64,000 bases of DNA, from assembly GCF_004295795.1 (NCBI RefSeq), contig NZ_SEBR01000004.1, positions 421,665 to 485,664 on the forward strand, in the 5' to 3' direction. Below are positions 23,980 through 32,353 of this stretch, piece by piece. The notes under the pieces were generated by a model that searched no databases, was not told the DNA's origin, and worked only from the letters and a program-made list of their open reading frames with translations. Source of the DNA: Flavobacterium sp. (GTDB lineage Bacteria; Bacteroidota; Bacteroidia; Flavobacteriales; Flavobacteriaceae). Each line of letters begins with the position of its first letter. The first letter of the stretch is position 1. The position numbers and the translations under genes are program-made.

Positions 23980-24567
23980 TCACTTTCCTGTTTTTGAAGC
24001 GGCGCGAATCCGGCTCAGGGTTTCTTTTGTCATGCCCAGATACGAAGCGATCACATGCAGCGGAAAGCGGCTGGCGAGTTCCGGGTATCTTTCGGAGAAA
24101 GACGCATAGCGCTGATCGGCCGTAAGGAGATTGTAGCCACTGATCCTTTCCTGGGTCGCGCCCGCATGACGCTCGTCCATGACGCGGACCATTTTGGCAA
24201 AAGCCGGTGAATTCTCGATTAGTTGCAGCACCCCTTTCCTGCTGATTACGTTCAACTCCGTATGTTCCCAGGCGTCGATGTTGTAAATGGAAGGTTGTGC
24301 CAACGAAAAACTGGACCTATCGCCTACCCACCAATTCTCGATGCCCAATTGTACGATGCTTTTCGTTCCCTTCTCGCTTGTCCTGTATTGCCGCATCGCA
24401 CCTTTGACGATGAAAGCGACATCAGTGCATTCGTCTCCGGCCTGCAAAAAAAACTGCCGCTTGCGCATTTTCTTTACCTGGAACATCGACTTTATCAAAG
24501 CTGCTTCGGCAGCGCTTAGCGATTGACCCGAATAATCGGAAATATAGTGGAGTAATTGGTTTGGCAT
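23980..24567 (-). CDS. Crp/Fnr family transcriptional regulator
   Basis: A 195-residue paralogue of the previous regulator. The start at 24567 (MPNQLLHYISDYSGQ) fits the family length; the frame extends upstream to 24723 in a non-family sequence. The beta-roll is seen in RQFFLQAGDECTDVAFIVKG and STIVQLGIENWWVGDRSSF-like segments, and the helix-turn-helix in HVIASYLGMTKETLSRIR. It is divergent from the amidohydrolase gene, with an FNR-like box in the shared upstream region, so it may regulate itself and that gene. Confidence 0.92.
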   Translation of the reverse strand: MPNQLLHYISDYSGQSLSAAEAALIKSMFQVKKMRKRQFFLQAGDECTDVAFIVKGAMRQYRTSEKGTKSIVQLGIENWWVGDRSSFSLAQPSIYNIDAWEHTELNVISRKGVLQLIENSPAFAKMVRVMDERHAGATQERISGYNLLTADQRYASFSERYPELASRFPLHVIASYLGMTKETLSRIRAASKTGK

Positions 24568-24693
24568 CTGATGAAAATCTTGGGTTTGCAGCTTGCAGGC
24601 GATGCGATAAATATAGGTGATTCCAGAATGCCTGGCAATGGGTCGCATCGGCTTTGCCAAACGGTTCATACAGCGAATTTGCGGTAAAAACCA

Positions 24694-24707
24694 TTGACAA
24701 TTATCAA
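24694..24707. promoter_or_regulatory. FNR/Crp-like box between the crp-type gene and the amidohydrolase gene
   Basis: TTGACAATTATCAA (TTGAC-N4-ATCAA, one mismatch from a perfect palindrome) lies 127 bp upstream of the minus-strand regulator start and 159 bp upstream of the plus-strand amidohydrolase start. It is a candidate site for the adjacent Crp/Fnr protein. Confidence 0.45.
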
Positions 24708-24865
24708 CGTTTTTTTTTATCAAAAGTCATAGGGAATGGCTTTAGCAGATCGCAATTTTACCCAAGCAGATGCTATATACTCAAATTTGGGAACACCATC
24801 GGCTTTTAAGACGTCCCGCAATCCAAAAGCCGGCAATATCAGGAAATCGCAAACTAAAATAGATC

Positions 24866-26674
24866 ATGAAACAGACAATTACACTTTTTTGTACGGCAAT
24901 GCTTTCGATTGGACTCCACGGCCAATCTGGTGCGGATATGATCGTGCACCACGCCAAAATTACCACCCAAACTGCTGCCCAACCGACGGCCTCGGCATTG
25001 GCGGTAAAAGGCGGACGAATCTATGCGGTTGGCAACGACGCAGAGATTCTTGCCATGAAGGATTCCCACACCAAAATCATCGATGCACAAGGCAGGCGAC
25101 TCATTCCGGGATTGCAGGATTCGCACATCCATCCGCTCAACGAAAGAAATTTCAACCACAAGGTCAGATGGGACGGCGTTCCGACACTAAAACGCGCACT
25201 AGAGATGCTGAAAGAACAGGCAGCGCGCACGCCCGAAGGCCAATGGGTAAGAGTGACCGGCGGCTGGTCGCCTTATCAGTTTGCCGAAAACCGGATGCCT
25301 ACCCCCGAGGAACTCAGCAAAGCCGTTCCAAACCGGCCGCTGCTGCTCCATTATGCCTACAATTGGGGATTTCTAAACCAACCCGCGAGGAAAGCTTTGG
25401 GTGTGGGAACAGCAAAGTTTCAGATGCCCGATGGCACAAAGCTCCACAAAGACAAAAAGGGAAATTACAACGGGGTGATCACCGGAAATACGTTCATGTT
25501 CATCGCCCTCGAAGGGTTGACGCCGGGACCGACGCCCGAAGAAGAAGTGAGCTCGCTAACCTACGTCATCAAGGAACTCAACAGGTTTGGGATCACTTCG
25601 GTAATCGAATGCGCCAGCATCATCGGTTATCCCGAAGGACACGCTCCCTTGCAGACACTTATCCGGGAAAACAGACTCAATGTGCGTTTTCCGTTCGTCG
25701 ACCTTGGCCTTGATTTGAATCCCGACAGTAATTGGGTAGACAACGAAATCGAGCGCATCACGAAATTAGCCCCGATAAGTCCCGGACAAAATTTGCATCC
25801 GACGATGGAGCACGGCCACGAATATGAGGGAACGGGTGAACTGATCAGGCCTGAACTGCACGACCACGAGAATTTCGACGAACCGGCCGTGATCATTCCG
25901 AAGGAAAAAATTATGAAATATGCCGAAGAAGACCTGCGCAAACTCATCGAAAAAAGAATCCCGTTCCGGATGCACCTTACCTACAATGAAAACGCGACGC
26001 CTTTTTTGGACGCGCTCGAAAAAGTGAACCGGACCACGCCACTTGACGGTATGCGTTGGAGCATTGAACACGCGGAAACACTGTCGATGGAAAACGTTGA
26101 ACGCGTCAGGAAATTGGGGGGAGGCATCGCTTTGGACAACAAGATGTTCCTTCACGGAGACGCATTCGCCAAAACGCATGGCAGGGAAAAGGCGTTGTAT
26201 ACGCCAAGGTTGCGCGCTATGTTCGACAGCGGCATACCGTTGGCCATGACCTCTGACGCATTTCGGGTTTCCTCTTGCAATCCTTGGCTTGGATTCAGTT
26301 GGATGGTCACCGGCAAATCTGTTTCGGGTTCGACCGTCTTGGCACAGGACAACCGCCTTACGCGAGAAGAAGCCTTGAAATTATATACGATAGGCGCCGC
26401 GTGGTTCGAAAATCAGGAAAGTGATAAAGGCAGGATCGCACCTGGAAATCTGGCCGATTTTGCGCTTTTGGATGCGGATTATTTCACGGTGGCCGAAGAT
26501 GAGATCAAAAATCTTGCTGCCGTGCTGACCGTCGTTGGCGGAAGAGTCGTGTATGGCGTCCAAGAATACCGTTCCTTGAGTCCGCAATTGCCTGACGTCG
26601 TTCCTTCTTGGTCGCCAATCAAATACTTTGGCGGATATTTCGGAGAGCAACCCGATTCGGCGACAGCTCGATGA
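24866..26674 (+). CDS. Secreted amidohydrolase (YtcJ-like)
   Basis: A 602-residue amidohydrolase with signal peptide (MKQTITLFCTAMLSIGLHGQ). The metal-binding HxH pair is in LIPGLQDSHIHPL; a His is seen in MRWSIEHAETL and the C-terminal Asp region is in PLAMTSDAFRVSS, followed by APGNLADFALLDADYF. This matches the amidohydrolase_3 family typified by YtcJ, which is used on varied N-formyl or cyclic amide substrates. Export makes an extracytoplasmic catabolic role likely. Divergent from a Crp/Fnr gene and 205 bp before a low-complexity secreted protein gene. Confidence 0.93.
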   Translation: MKQTITLFCTAMLSIGLHGQSGADMIVHHAKITTQTAAQPTASALAVKGGRIYAVGNDAEILAMKDSHTKIIDAQGRRLIPGLQDSHIHPLNERNFNHKVRWDGVPTLKRALEMLKEQAARTPEGQWVRVTGGWSPYQFAENRMPTPEELSKAVPNRPLLLHYAYNWGFLNQPARKALGVGTAKFQMPDGTKLHKDKKGNYNGVITGNTFMFIALEGLTPGPTPEEEVSSLTYVIKELNRFGITSVIECASIIGYPEGHAPLQTLIRENRLNVRFPFVDLGLDLNPDSNWVDNEIERITKLAPISPGQNLHPTMEHGHEYEGTGELIRPELHDHENFDEPAVIIPKEKIMKYAEEDLRKLIEKRIPFRMHLTYNENATPFLDALEKVNRTTPLDGMRWSIEHAETLSMENVERVRKLGGGIALDNKMFLHGDAFAKTHGREKALYTPRLRAMFDSGIPLAMTSDAFRVSSCNPWLGFSWMVTGKSVSGSTVLAQDNRLTREEALKLYTIGAAWFENQESDKGRIAPGNLADFALLDADYFTVAEDEIKNLAAVLTVVGGRVVYGVQEYRSLSPQLPDVVPSWSPIKYFGGYFGEQPDSATAR

Positions 26675-26879
26675 AAGCCGTGGTGATTTCATGGCAGTTT
26701 CTATGTTTCGGATTGTCGGAAGCACCGATTTCTGTCAAACATCTTCTGTCGTAGCTGTGAAACTTTGCCCCGTGAAAGGATAATCCTGTAATGTCTTTCA
26801 GCGGCAATCCAAGACCTTTATGCTTAAGAAAGACATATTGACCTTTCGGAAATAAAACAACAATCCAAATACGACTATC

Positions 26880-27326
26880 ATGAAAAATGCATTTTTATCG
26901 CTCGCCGCATTGCTGTGTTTTGGCGTTGCATCGGCTCAGACAGAAAATCGTTCGCCCGACAAAATGAAGACGGAACAGAAAACGAAGGAAAACGCAACGA
27001 CAACTAAAGCGCAAAACGGCACAATGGGCACCGACACTTCGCCTGCGTCGACGGGAACGACCGGAGACAACGGAAGCAGAAAAGAGAAAAAGCCAATGGC
27101 AGGCAAAAAAGGTACAGGCAAAACGAAAACCCAAAACGCCAATACTACGAAGAACGCTTCGGGCACAATGACACCGGCAGCGGATGGCAGCAGTAAAAAC
27201 AGCGGATCGGGAACAGGCGCGACCACAGGAACCGAAAATAAAGGCAGCAATGGCGCAGTAAATAAACCGAATGCCGCGGGCACAACTAGCGGTCCGGGTT
27301 CTTCCATTGGTAGCGGCACCAAATGA
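26880..27326 (+). CDS. Secreted low-complexity Thr/Gly/Asn/Lys-rich protein
   Basis: A 148-residue protein with a clean signal peptide (MKNAFLSLAALLCFGVASAQ). The mature part is composed almost entirely of Thr, Gly, Asn, Ser, Lys and Ala in disordered-looking stretches (TTGDNGSRKEKKPMAGKKGT, then GTGATTGTENKGSNGAVNKP). No Cys and very few hydrophobic residues follow the leader. It probably forms an unfolded, basic surface or periplasmic polymer or linker. A strong terminator follows 12 bp after the stop. I do not recognise a family; it could be a rapidly evolving secreted protein. Confidence 0.72.
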   Translation: MKNAFLSLAALLCFGVASAQTENRSPDKMKTEQKTKENATTTKAQNGTMGTDTSPASTGTTGDNGSRKEKKPMAGKKGTGKTKTQNANTTKNASGTMTPAADGSSKNSGSGTGATTGTENKGSNGAVNKPNAAGTTSGPGSSIGSGTK

Positions 27327-27337
27327 TCCTAAAGCAA

Positions 27338-27366
27338 AAAGGCTTCCTGTTGGAGGCCTTTTTTAT
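27338..27366 (+). terminator. Rho-independent terminator after the low-complexity protein gene
   Basis: Ten-bp stem AAAGGCTTCC with its complement GGAGGCCTTT (one G-T pair), 4-nt loop and a run of T residues. Confidence 0.85.
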
Positions 27367-27554
27367 TACATCTAGTCTATCTATCTACGAGTTTCAGAGA
27401 AATGCTCCCGCTTCATGAGACTCTATTTTGCAGACTTCAATTCCAATCAAGCCAAAGGATACAGCACGACTTTGCACACCCGTTTTCGTTCTTTTTGCAG
27501 ATCGCGTATCGCTGCGAAATTTGAGAAGGCACGACCCATCGCGGCTTTGTGATC

Positions 27555-27683
27555 TTATAGCGAGTTGACGTCGCGGAAAAATATCCGCTTGGCGGAAAGT
27601 GGGATTGCTTCGTAATCATCAAGGAATCCGTGGGAAAAATACTGATAAATAGCCACTTTGCTCGTTATCCATACTTCAATCAT
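27555..27683 (-). other. Possible 42-residue downstream cistron or gene remnant
   Basis: A short frame starting MIEVWITSKVAIYQYFSHG whose ATG overlaps the stop codon of the membrane protein gene by 8 bp, as expected for coupled translation, and ending RIFFRDVNSL. After the stop the same frame stays open for 34 further codons (FSNFAAIRDLQKERKRV is readable), so a longer ancestral gene broken by a stop is possible. The rest of the 349-bp stretch 27327-27675 holds only the terminator described above. Confidence 0.25.
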
Positions 27684-28425
27684 TTGGTTCTTCCTCTTTT
27701 TCAATGAAAACAGCTTTCCGTACGGGTTTAGAAGGTTCACTTACTGAAAAGTGCTCGATGTAGTAATGTTGGATTGCCCACATTTCTCTTTCGGTGACTC
27801 TGAGATCCAATCTAAACGCTGCCATGATAGTAACTACCAAAATTGCTAAAATTACCCCGAAATGAAAAAAATCTAAAGTTGTGATCCTACTATTTTCCGA
27901 GAAAAATTGATGCCCGAACCCAAGAATCAGTGAAATGAGCAGTGAATATGATGCGCAATACAGGAAGTTAAGTAAAGCAAGTTTCTGATCCATTATTTTT
28001 TGAATTGCAAGTATCGTCTCATTGCCACTCGCTCTCCTAAGGTAACTCTGGCTGAACAATTCGAAACGGATCTCTGTCGCCGATATATTTCCAGACGACT
28101 CGTTGCTCTTGACCTCATTCAGCTGTTTCCTTCTCTCGACCACATCGCTGTAAAGGCGCGGATCCAAAACCCTTTTTTTCAAATATGTGATCAGACACCT
28201 CTGGTAAAAAAATTTGTCGAATAAAGCCTGATGTATCGCATAAAGAGATATTCCTACGATGATTGCTATCCCAAAAATTAGCCAGGGCGAGATCAGCGAG
28301 AAATCGCAAAGCAAATCAAAACACACGTTGTCCAAATAGGACAAGGACAAAAGTGCTATGAAGCCCGAAACGACGTATCGCAAAATTATTTCAACCGCGC
28401 CAAAAATTTCTTTCAAAGAATCCAT
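27676..28425 (-). CDS. Four-helix membrane protein of the subtilisin operon
   Basis: A 249-residue integral membrane protein; start ATG at 28425, 13 bp after the protease stop. Four hydrophobic segments are visible: LRYVVSGFIALLSLSYL, LISPWLIFGIAIIVGISLYAI, LALLNFLYCASYSLLISLIL and FFHFGVILAILVVTIMAAF, with a roughly 70-residue soluble region between the second and third (LKKRVLDPRLYSDVVERRKQ) and an acidic C-terminus (IEKEEEPND). No known family recognised. Third gene of an operon with a secreted unknown and a subtilisin-like lipoprotein, so it may anchor or present the protease or its substrate. Confidence 0.75.
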   Translation of the reverse strand: MDSLKEIFGAVEIILRYVVSGFIALLSLSYLDNVCFDLLCDFSLISPWLIFGIAIIVGISLYAIHQALFDKFFYQRCLITYLKKRVLDPRLYSDVVERRKQLNEVKSNESSGNISATEIRFELFSQSYLRRASGNETILAIQKIMDQKLALLNFLYCASYSLLISLILGFGHQFFSENSRITTLDFFHFGVILAILVVTIMAAFRLDLRVTEREMWAIQHYYIEHFSVSEPSKPVRKAVFIEKEEEPND

Positions 28426-28438
28426 GATAGATGCATTA

Positions 28439-29686
28439 TTAGTTTGTACCGATAGGGTCAGGCTGGCCGTCCAGGTCACTTTTTAGAAAGCTGTTCGATT
28501 TCACGTTTCCTTTGAGTAGCAGTCCCACAAGATGAGGAGCGGCCATACTTGTCCCACTGTCATAACCATAGCCACCGGGCACTGTAGATAAAATTTCGAC
28601 ACCTGGTTCGGCATAATCGACACCTAATCCGTAATTCGAAAACGACGCGAGTTGATCGTTTTTGTCGCAGGCACTGACAGTATAAACGCCTTGCATGTTA
28701 TAGGCAGCAGGAAATACTTTTGGGACATCATTGATATCCTGACGCACTCCATTTGTATTATTGGTCGCATTACCGGCCGCTATCACTATGGAAGCTTTCC
28801 CGACAATCAGCTCCAACAGCTCCAATTCGATTGCATTCGGTTCGATCTGATTACTGACGAAACTTAAATTGACCACATCGCCGCTCTCAGCATGCAACGC
28901 GACATAGTCGAGGGCTTGCAAATACCGGCCGTAATTCAATGATCCATCCTTATCTATGACCTTGACTGAACTAATTCTGACGTTCGGTGCGACGCCAACG
29001 ACTCCCTCTCCGTTCGCTCTCGCACCGATTATGCCCGCAATATGCGTTCCGTGTCCCTTCGAATCACGACCCGCTACTTCGCCAGGTACAAATGAAGCTG
29101 AATAGCTCACATCATAATTGATATCCTTGTGAGTTTGATCTACCCCAGTATCCAAAACCCAAGCCCGCGCATTTATGACAGAATACCGTCCACCTCCCAC
29201 CCGCAAAATATTCCAAGGAATATGCTCTTTGGTTGAACCGGTGAATTTCCTGATCTCCTCAAATTTGAATTTGATCACATAATTCTGTTGGACAGATTGA
29301 ATCCTGCTAGATCCGAGAAGCGAGGACAACGCATTTTTCCCCAGTCCTGTTTTTATCAAAGCGAAACGTTCCGTAAACCCTAGAACTGTCGCTTTGGAAT
29401 CTAACTTTCTCAGCTCGGTTGCAAGTTTATTTGCCACAGCACGTTTGTTGGTTCCAGCCCTTTCTGTTCCATCGAAATTTGCTTTATTCGTGTCCATGCT
29501 ATCTACCACTTTGTCAGTATATCTTAGTATGAATTCGTCTGGAATCGACTGTACGAATTTTTCTTCAGGAAAAACTTCCGAGCCAGATTCATTCTTCTCG
29601 TTTTTTTCATTCTTGCATGATATGAAGAAAAGTCCAAACCACAATACTATTGCAAGTCTGATTGCCATTGGATTATAGCTATTCAT
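28439..29686 (-). CDS. Subtilisin-like serine protease lipoprotein (S8 family)
   Basis: A 415-residue protease. The N-terminus is a lipoprotein-like signal (IVLWFGLFFISCKNEKNE). A propeptide-like region of about 100 residues follows (FILRYTDKVVDSMDTNKANF, then LGFTERFALIKTGLG). The catalytic triad is complete: Asp in AWVLDTGVDQTHKD, His in SKGHGTHIAGIIGA and Ser in YDSGTSMAAPHLVGLL; the oxyanion Asn lies in IVIAAGNATNN. There is no C-terminal sorting domain, in contrast to many secreted proteases of this phylum. Its start overlaps the end of the upstream secreted unknown by 8 bp. Function within the operon unknown. Confidence 0.92.
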   Translation of the reverse strand: MNSYNPMAIRLAIVLWFGLFFISCKNEKNEKNESGSEVFPEEKFVQSIPDEFILRYTDKVVDSMDTNKANFDGTERAGTNKRAVANKLATELRKLDSKATVLGFTERFALIKTGLGKNALSSLLGSSRIQSVQQNYVIKFKFEEIRKFTGSTKEHIPWNILRVGGGRYSVINARAWVLDTGVDQTHKDINYDVSYSASFVPGEVAGRDSKGHGTHIAGIIGARANGEGVVGVAPNVRISSVKVIDKDGSLNYGRYLQALDYVALHAESGDVVNLSFVSNQIEPNAIELELLELIVGKASIVIAAGNATNNTNGVRQDINDVPKVFPAAYNMQGVYTVSACDKNDQLASFSNYGLGVDYAEPGVEILSTVPGGYGYDSGTSMAAPHLVGLLLKGNVKSNSFLKSDLDGQPDPIGTN

Positions 29687-30665
29687 TATCGTCCGATTTT
29701 ATCAATCCTGCAGTTAGCGCTTTTAAAACAGCTGCGCCGGCTTCGCTGGAAGCGTCGATCATTTCTTTTTTATTTTCCGCCCTTATCTTGTATGGATTTG
29801 TCTCCGTTACTATAACTTCAAGTTCGTATTGACAACTAGGTCCATCAATATCGACAAAACCATTTTCTGTTTTTTCGCTTTCAATCTTTTCAACCACGAC
29901 AGCAGACTTTTTGTCTTTACTGGTGGATGTCGTTTTTTGATCGGTAGTTTTTGTTTTGACCTCACCTTTACTTTGCGATCTTGCGGGAAGCGGAATCCAG
30001 CCACTGTAATAGGTATTTCGTAACTTGTTTGTCGTGCCAACGTGGACGATAGGAACGTCGATCAGCACAGTTCTTAGCTCGATCAATTTTTGTTCGCCTT
30101 TGACTACAGACATCGATTTTACCTTTATCTCGATCTGTAGATCCAAATAATCGTAATCACCTGTTGTCTTCGCCTTACTGTAGCTGTAGATCAAATCATC
30201 CGCAATAGAAAATCTAAAGGCTGTTTTATCGTTGGAAATCTCCGAACCTACAGCTATCTGTGTGGCTTGCCTTGGAACGATCCCATCACCTTCCTTAACC
30301 AGAATCGTACGGTCGATCTTGAACGACGGGAGCAATGCCTCGGATTTTTTGCTGTAGAAATTATGTCGCGAAACAACGGCTTTGTATGTGCCAGTATAAG
30401 ACAATGCATTGTTTTTGACCTTTTGCTTGATTACAGGAACCATAAAGTCAACCACCGCTGGAATTACTGTCGCAGCAAGAGCTCCGATTAAAACCGAACT
30501 GCCATCGGCCTTCTTGCAGCTGTCCACGCAAACCGGATTCTCCGTGACAGTGAGGCACACCGTTTCGCCGTAAACATTGATTTTTCCTTTGTCTGTAAAG
30601 TTTCTTTTCTGAGAGTATGAAACCAGTATAGACAGTACTCCCAAAACAACATAAATTTTTTTCAT
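29679..30665 (-). CDS. Secreted hypothetical protein, first gene of the subtilisin operon
   Basis: A 328-residue protein with a signal peptide (MKKIYVVLGVLSILVSYSQ). A CVDSCKK pair follows near residue 47-51, then a hydrophobic stretch (SSVLIGALAATVIPAVVDFMVPVI) that may be a membrane or amphipathic segment. The rest is strand-rich (KVKNNALSYTGTYKAVVSRH, LIELRTVLIDVPIVHVG) with a Lys/Thr/Ser-rich low-complexity linker (KTKTTDQKTTSTSKDKKSAV) and a C-terminal conserved-looking strand pair (CQYELEVIVTETNPYKI). No family recognised. Overlaps the protease gene by 8 bp. Confidence 0.75.
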   Translation of the reverse strand: MKKIYVVLGVLSILVSYSQKRNFTDKGKINVYGETVCLTVTENPVCVDSCKKADGSSVLIGALAATVIPAVVDFMVPVIKQKVKNNALSYTGTYKAVVSRHNFYSKKSEALLPSFKIDRTILVKEGDGIVPRQATQIAVGSEISNDKTAFRFSIADDLIYSYSKAKTTGDYDYLDLQIEIKVKSMSVVKGEQKLIELRTVLIDVPIVHVGTTNKLRNTYYSGWIPLPARSQSKGEVKTKTTDQKTTSTSKDKKSAVVVEKIESEKTENGFVDIDGPSCQYELEVIVTETNPYKIRAENKKEMIDASSEAGAAVLKALTAGLIKSDDNE

Positions 30666-30841
30666 GAGATTTGATTTATAGTAATAATTGATTTATTCCA
30701 TCAAGAGATCACCTGATGACAAACTATCAAAGCGACGACTGTAAGTTACTATATTTCAGTTATTTCGGAATATGCAAATCCCTATCGGATTCCGGAAAAA
30801 CACCTATCCAATATTTTGTAGTCAACACAACCCAACCCTAA

Positions 30842-31012
30842 TGGATACGAAAAAGAAGAAGGACTGCTTGGTTCCTAGAAAGGAAAGGCGTTGGAAAAAA
30901 GGAAGTATTCTTGGAAAAGATCGCCAAATATGAGGCCGATTTGCTATCGGCTTTCCCTGTACTTCAGGTAGTTTGCGATCGACCGCAGGGACTTTTGGCA
31001 GAAGTATCTTGA
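30842..31012 (+). other. Gene-poor stretch with a 56-codon open frame
   Basis: The 522-bp stretch 30666-31187 has no convincing gene. One frame at 30842-31012 lacks an ATG but reads a coherent helical sequence (KKEVFLEKIAKYEADLLSAF then PVLQVVCDRPQG) before a stop. It may be a decayed gene fragment. I cannot assign it to a family. Confidence 0.2.
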
Positions 31013-31187
31013 GCGTGATTACGTATGCTGCGGTGACGAAAGCTTTACATCAAGATAAACCGGATACAACCGGTGTGACGATATTATTTTAGATATAAAA
31101 ATGCGTTTGTATAGGGTTGGCTAACCTGTTCACTTTCTGTGATGAATTCGCATAATTTCGGTTCAAAGGCAATCGCTGTGTCACAGC

Positions 31188-31667
31188 CTAAACCTTTTTT
31201 ATGCTTTCTATGTCAAGCACATCGCTCAGCCTGTCCAGGCTTTTTCTTGCAGATCGACGAAAGAAGAAATATTCGATAAAGAAAAAACGAATCATCAGGA
31301 ATTGCAGGATGCCCACTATGACAAATAGCAAGGCTTTATCGGGTGTCTTCGAAATTTCAGATATCGTCCCGCCAATTGGCAAAATAAAAACGGCCGAAAA
31401 CACTATTTTGAATGCCATCTTCAGTTCTACCTTTACACGGCCAACGCCATTATCTATTTTCCCGGAAAGCTTACACAACGCACCGGCGCCAATTTGTGAA
31501 CTGGTGAGCGTGAAGCGGTTTTGATCAACGCTACCCAGAAAAGACTTTTCAGGTCGATTAGCCGCTGCGACCCTTGACTTTCCGGTTCTTCTTTCAAGCC
31601 TTTCCATCGCCTCGACCTGATTGCCGCTCAGTTTAAATTCGTAATCCGTACTTGGAAAAAATTTCAT
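31188..31667 (-). CDS. Hypothetical two-helix membrane protein
   Basis: A 159-residue protein with a soluble N-terminal half (KLSGNQVEAMERLERRTGKS, FLGSVDQNRFTLTSSQIGAG) and two membrane segments in the second half (FKIVFSAVFILPIGGTI and ALLFVIVGILQFLMIRFFF), then a basic tail (RRSARKSLDRLSDVL). The soluble part resembles short membrane-associated unknowns common in Bacteroidota. It is separated from the subtilisin operon by 522 bp on the same strand and may belong to the same accessory segment. Confidence 0.6.
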   Translation of the reverse strand: MKFFPSTDYEFKLSGNQVEAMERLERRTGKSRVAAANRPEKSFLGSVDQNRFTLTSSQIGAGALCKLSGKIDNGVGRVKVELKMAFKIVFSAVFILPIGGTISEISKTPDKALLFVIVGILQFLMIRFFFIEYFFFRRSARKSLDRLSDVLDIESIKKV

Positions 31668-32353
31668 CTATCGCGTGTGATTAAATTACTTTGGAGGGTG
31701 GCGTTGCTCCACACTATTGCCATATTATCGTACCGCTTTCAGTTCCTACTACGCCGCTCCCACTTTGTATTGATCGTCACGAAGCTGCGAATCAAACTAG
31801 CCGCCTCATCGAGATGTTCTCTGACAAGGGAGTTCGGAATCCTTAAAGTAAGATATCCCCTAACCTACTAAAAAACTGCCGGCGATCGCGTTAAAAAAAT
31901 AAATCCCTTGCGGTTACAACATTTTACAATTCTTTCTTTATGCTGCAACCGCGATGTAAGCTCTTCGTAAAGTTTTTAACGAACAATTTCACTGATTGCG
32001 CCATCAGCCATCGTACTCATTGGTGTGTTTATTAGTTCCACGATACTGTCCCGGATGCCGCCTAACATAGATAACAATTGGTGTTTGGGCTCCGAACGTG
32101 CGGCCCAATCCGGAGTTGGCAAATTACCCGAAACGCATAAATCCTAAATCAAAAAAATGCACGTCCTGAAAACCAACATTAATAAGGCACCTAGAAAAGT
32201 AATGCTATGAACGAATATATTCAGATGACAATCGCTTAAGGTCGCGACATACTATAGATTTGACTATATAACAATCTGATCAAGATCAATAGCTATTGGG
32301 GAATTTCATAAATTTAAACAGAATTGTATTTTACCAATTGTTACTAGAAAAAC
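31668..32353. other. 686-bp stretch without a recognisable gene
   Basis: Only short frames are present. The DNA is AT-rich with no long repeat or strong hairpin that I can see. Its 3' part is the upstream region of the AraC regulator; no clear -7 element of the TAnnTTTG type was found in the expected place. Confidence 0.5.

Noticed and set aside
24736..25713. 325-codon plus-strand frame overlapping the amidohydrolase start
   Set aside because: It is out of frame with the amidohydrolase, which has a signal peptide and HxH motif; the alternative product is Arg/Pro/His-rich and matches nothing.
31677..31871. 64-codon plus-strand frame
   Set aside because: Begins in the upstream region of the minus-strand gene; composition is Leu/Arg/Phe-rich without a clear pattern.
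32272..32290. TGATCAAGATCAA-type sequence as an FNR box upstream of AraC
   Set aside because: It is a direct repeat of TTGATC rather than an inverted repeat with the right spacing.
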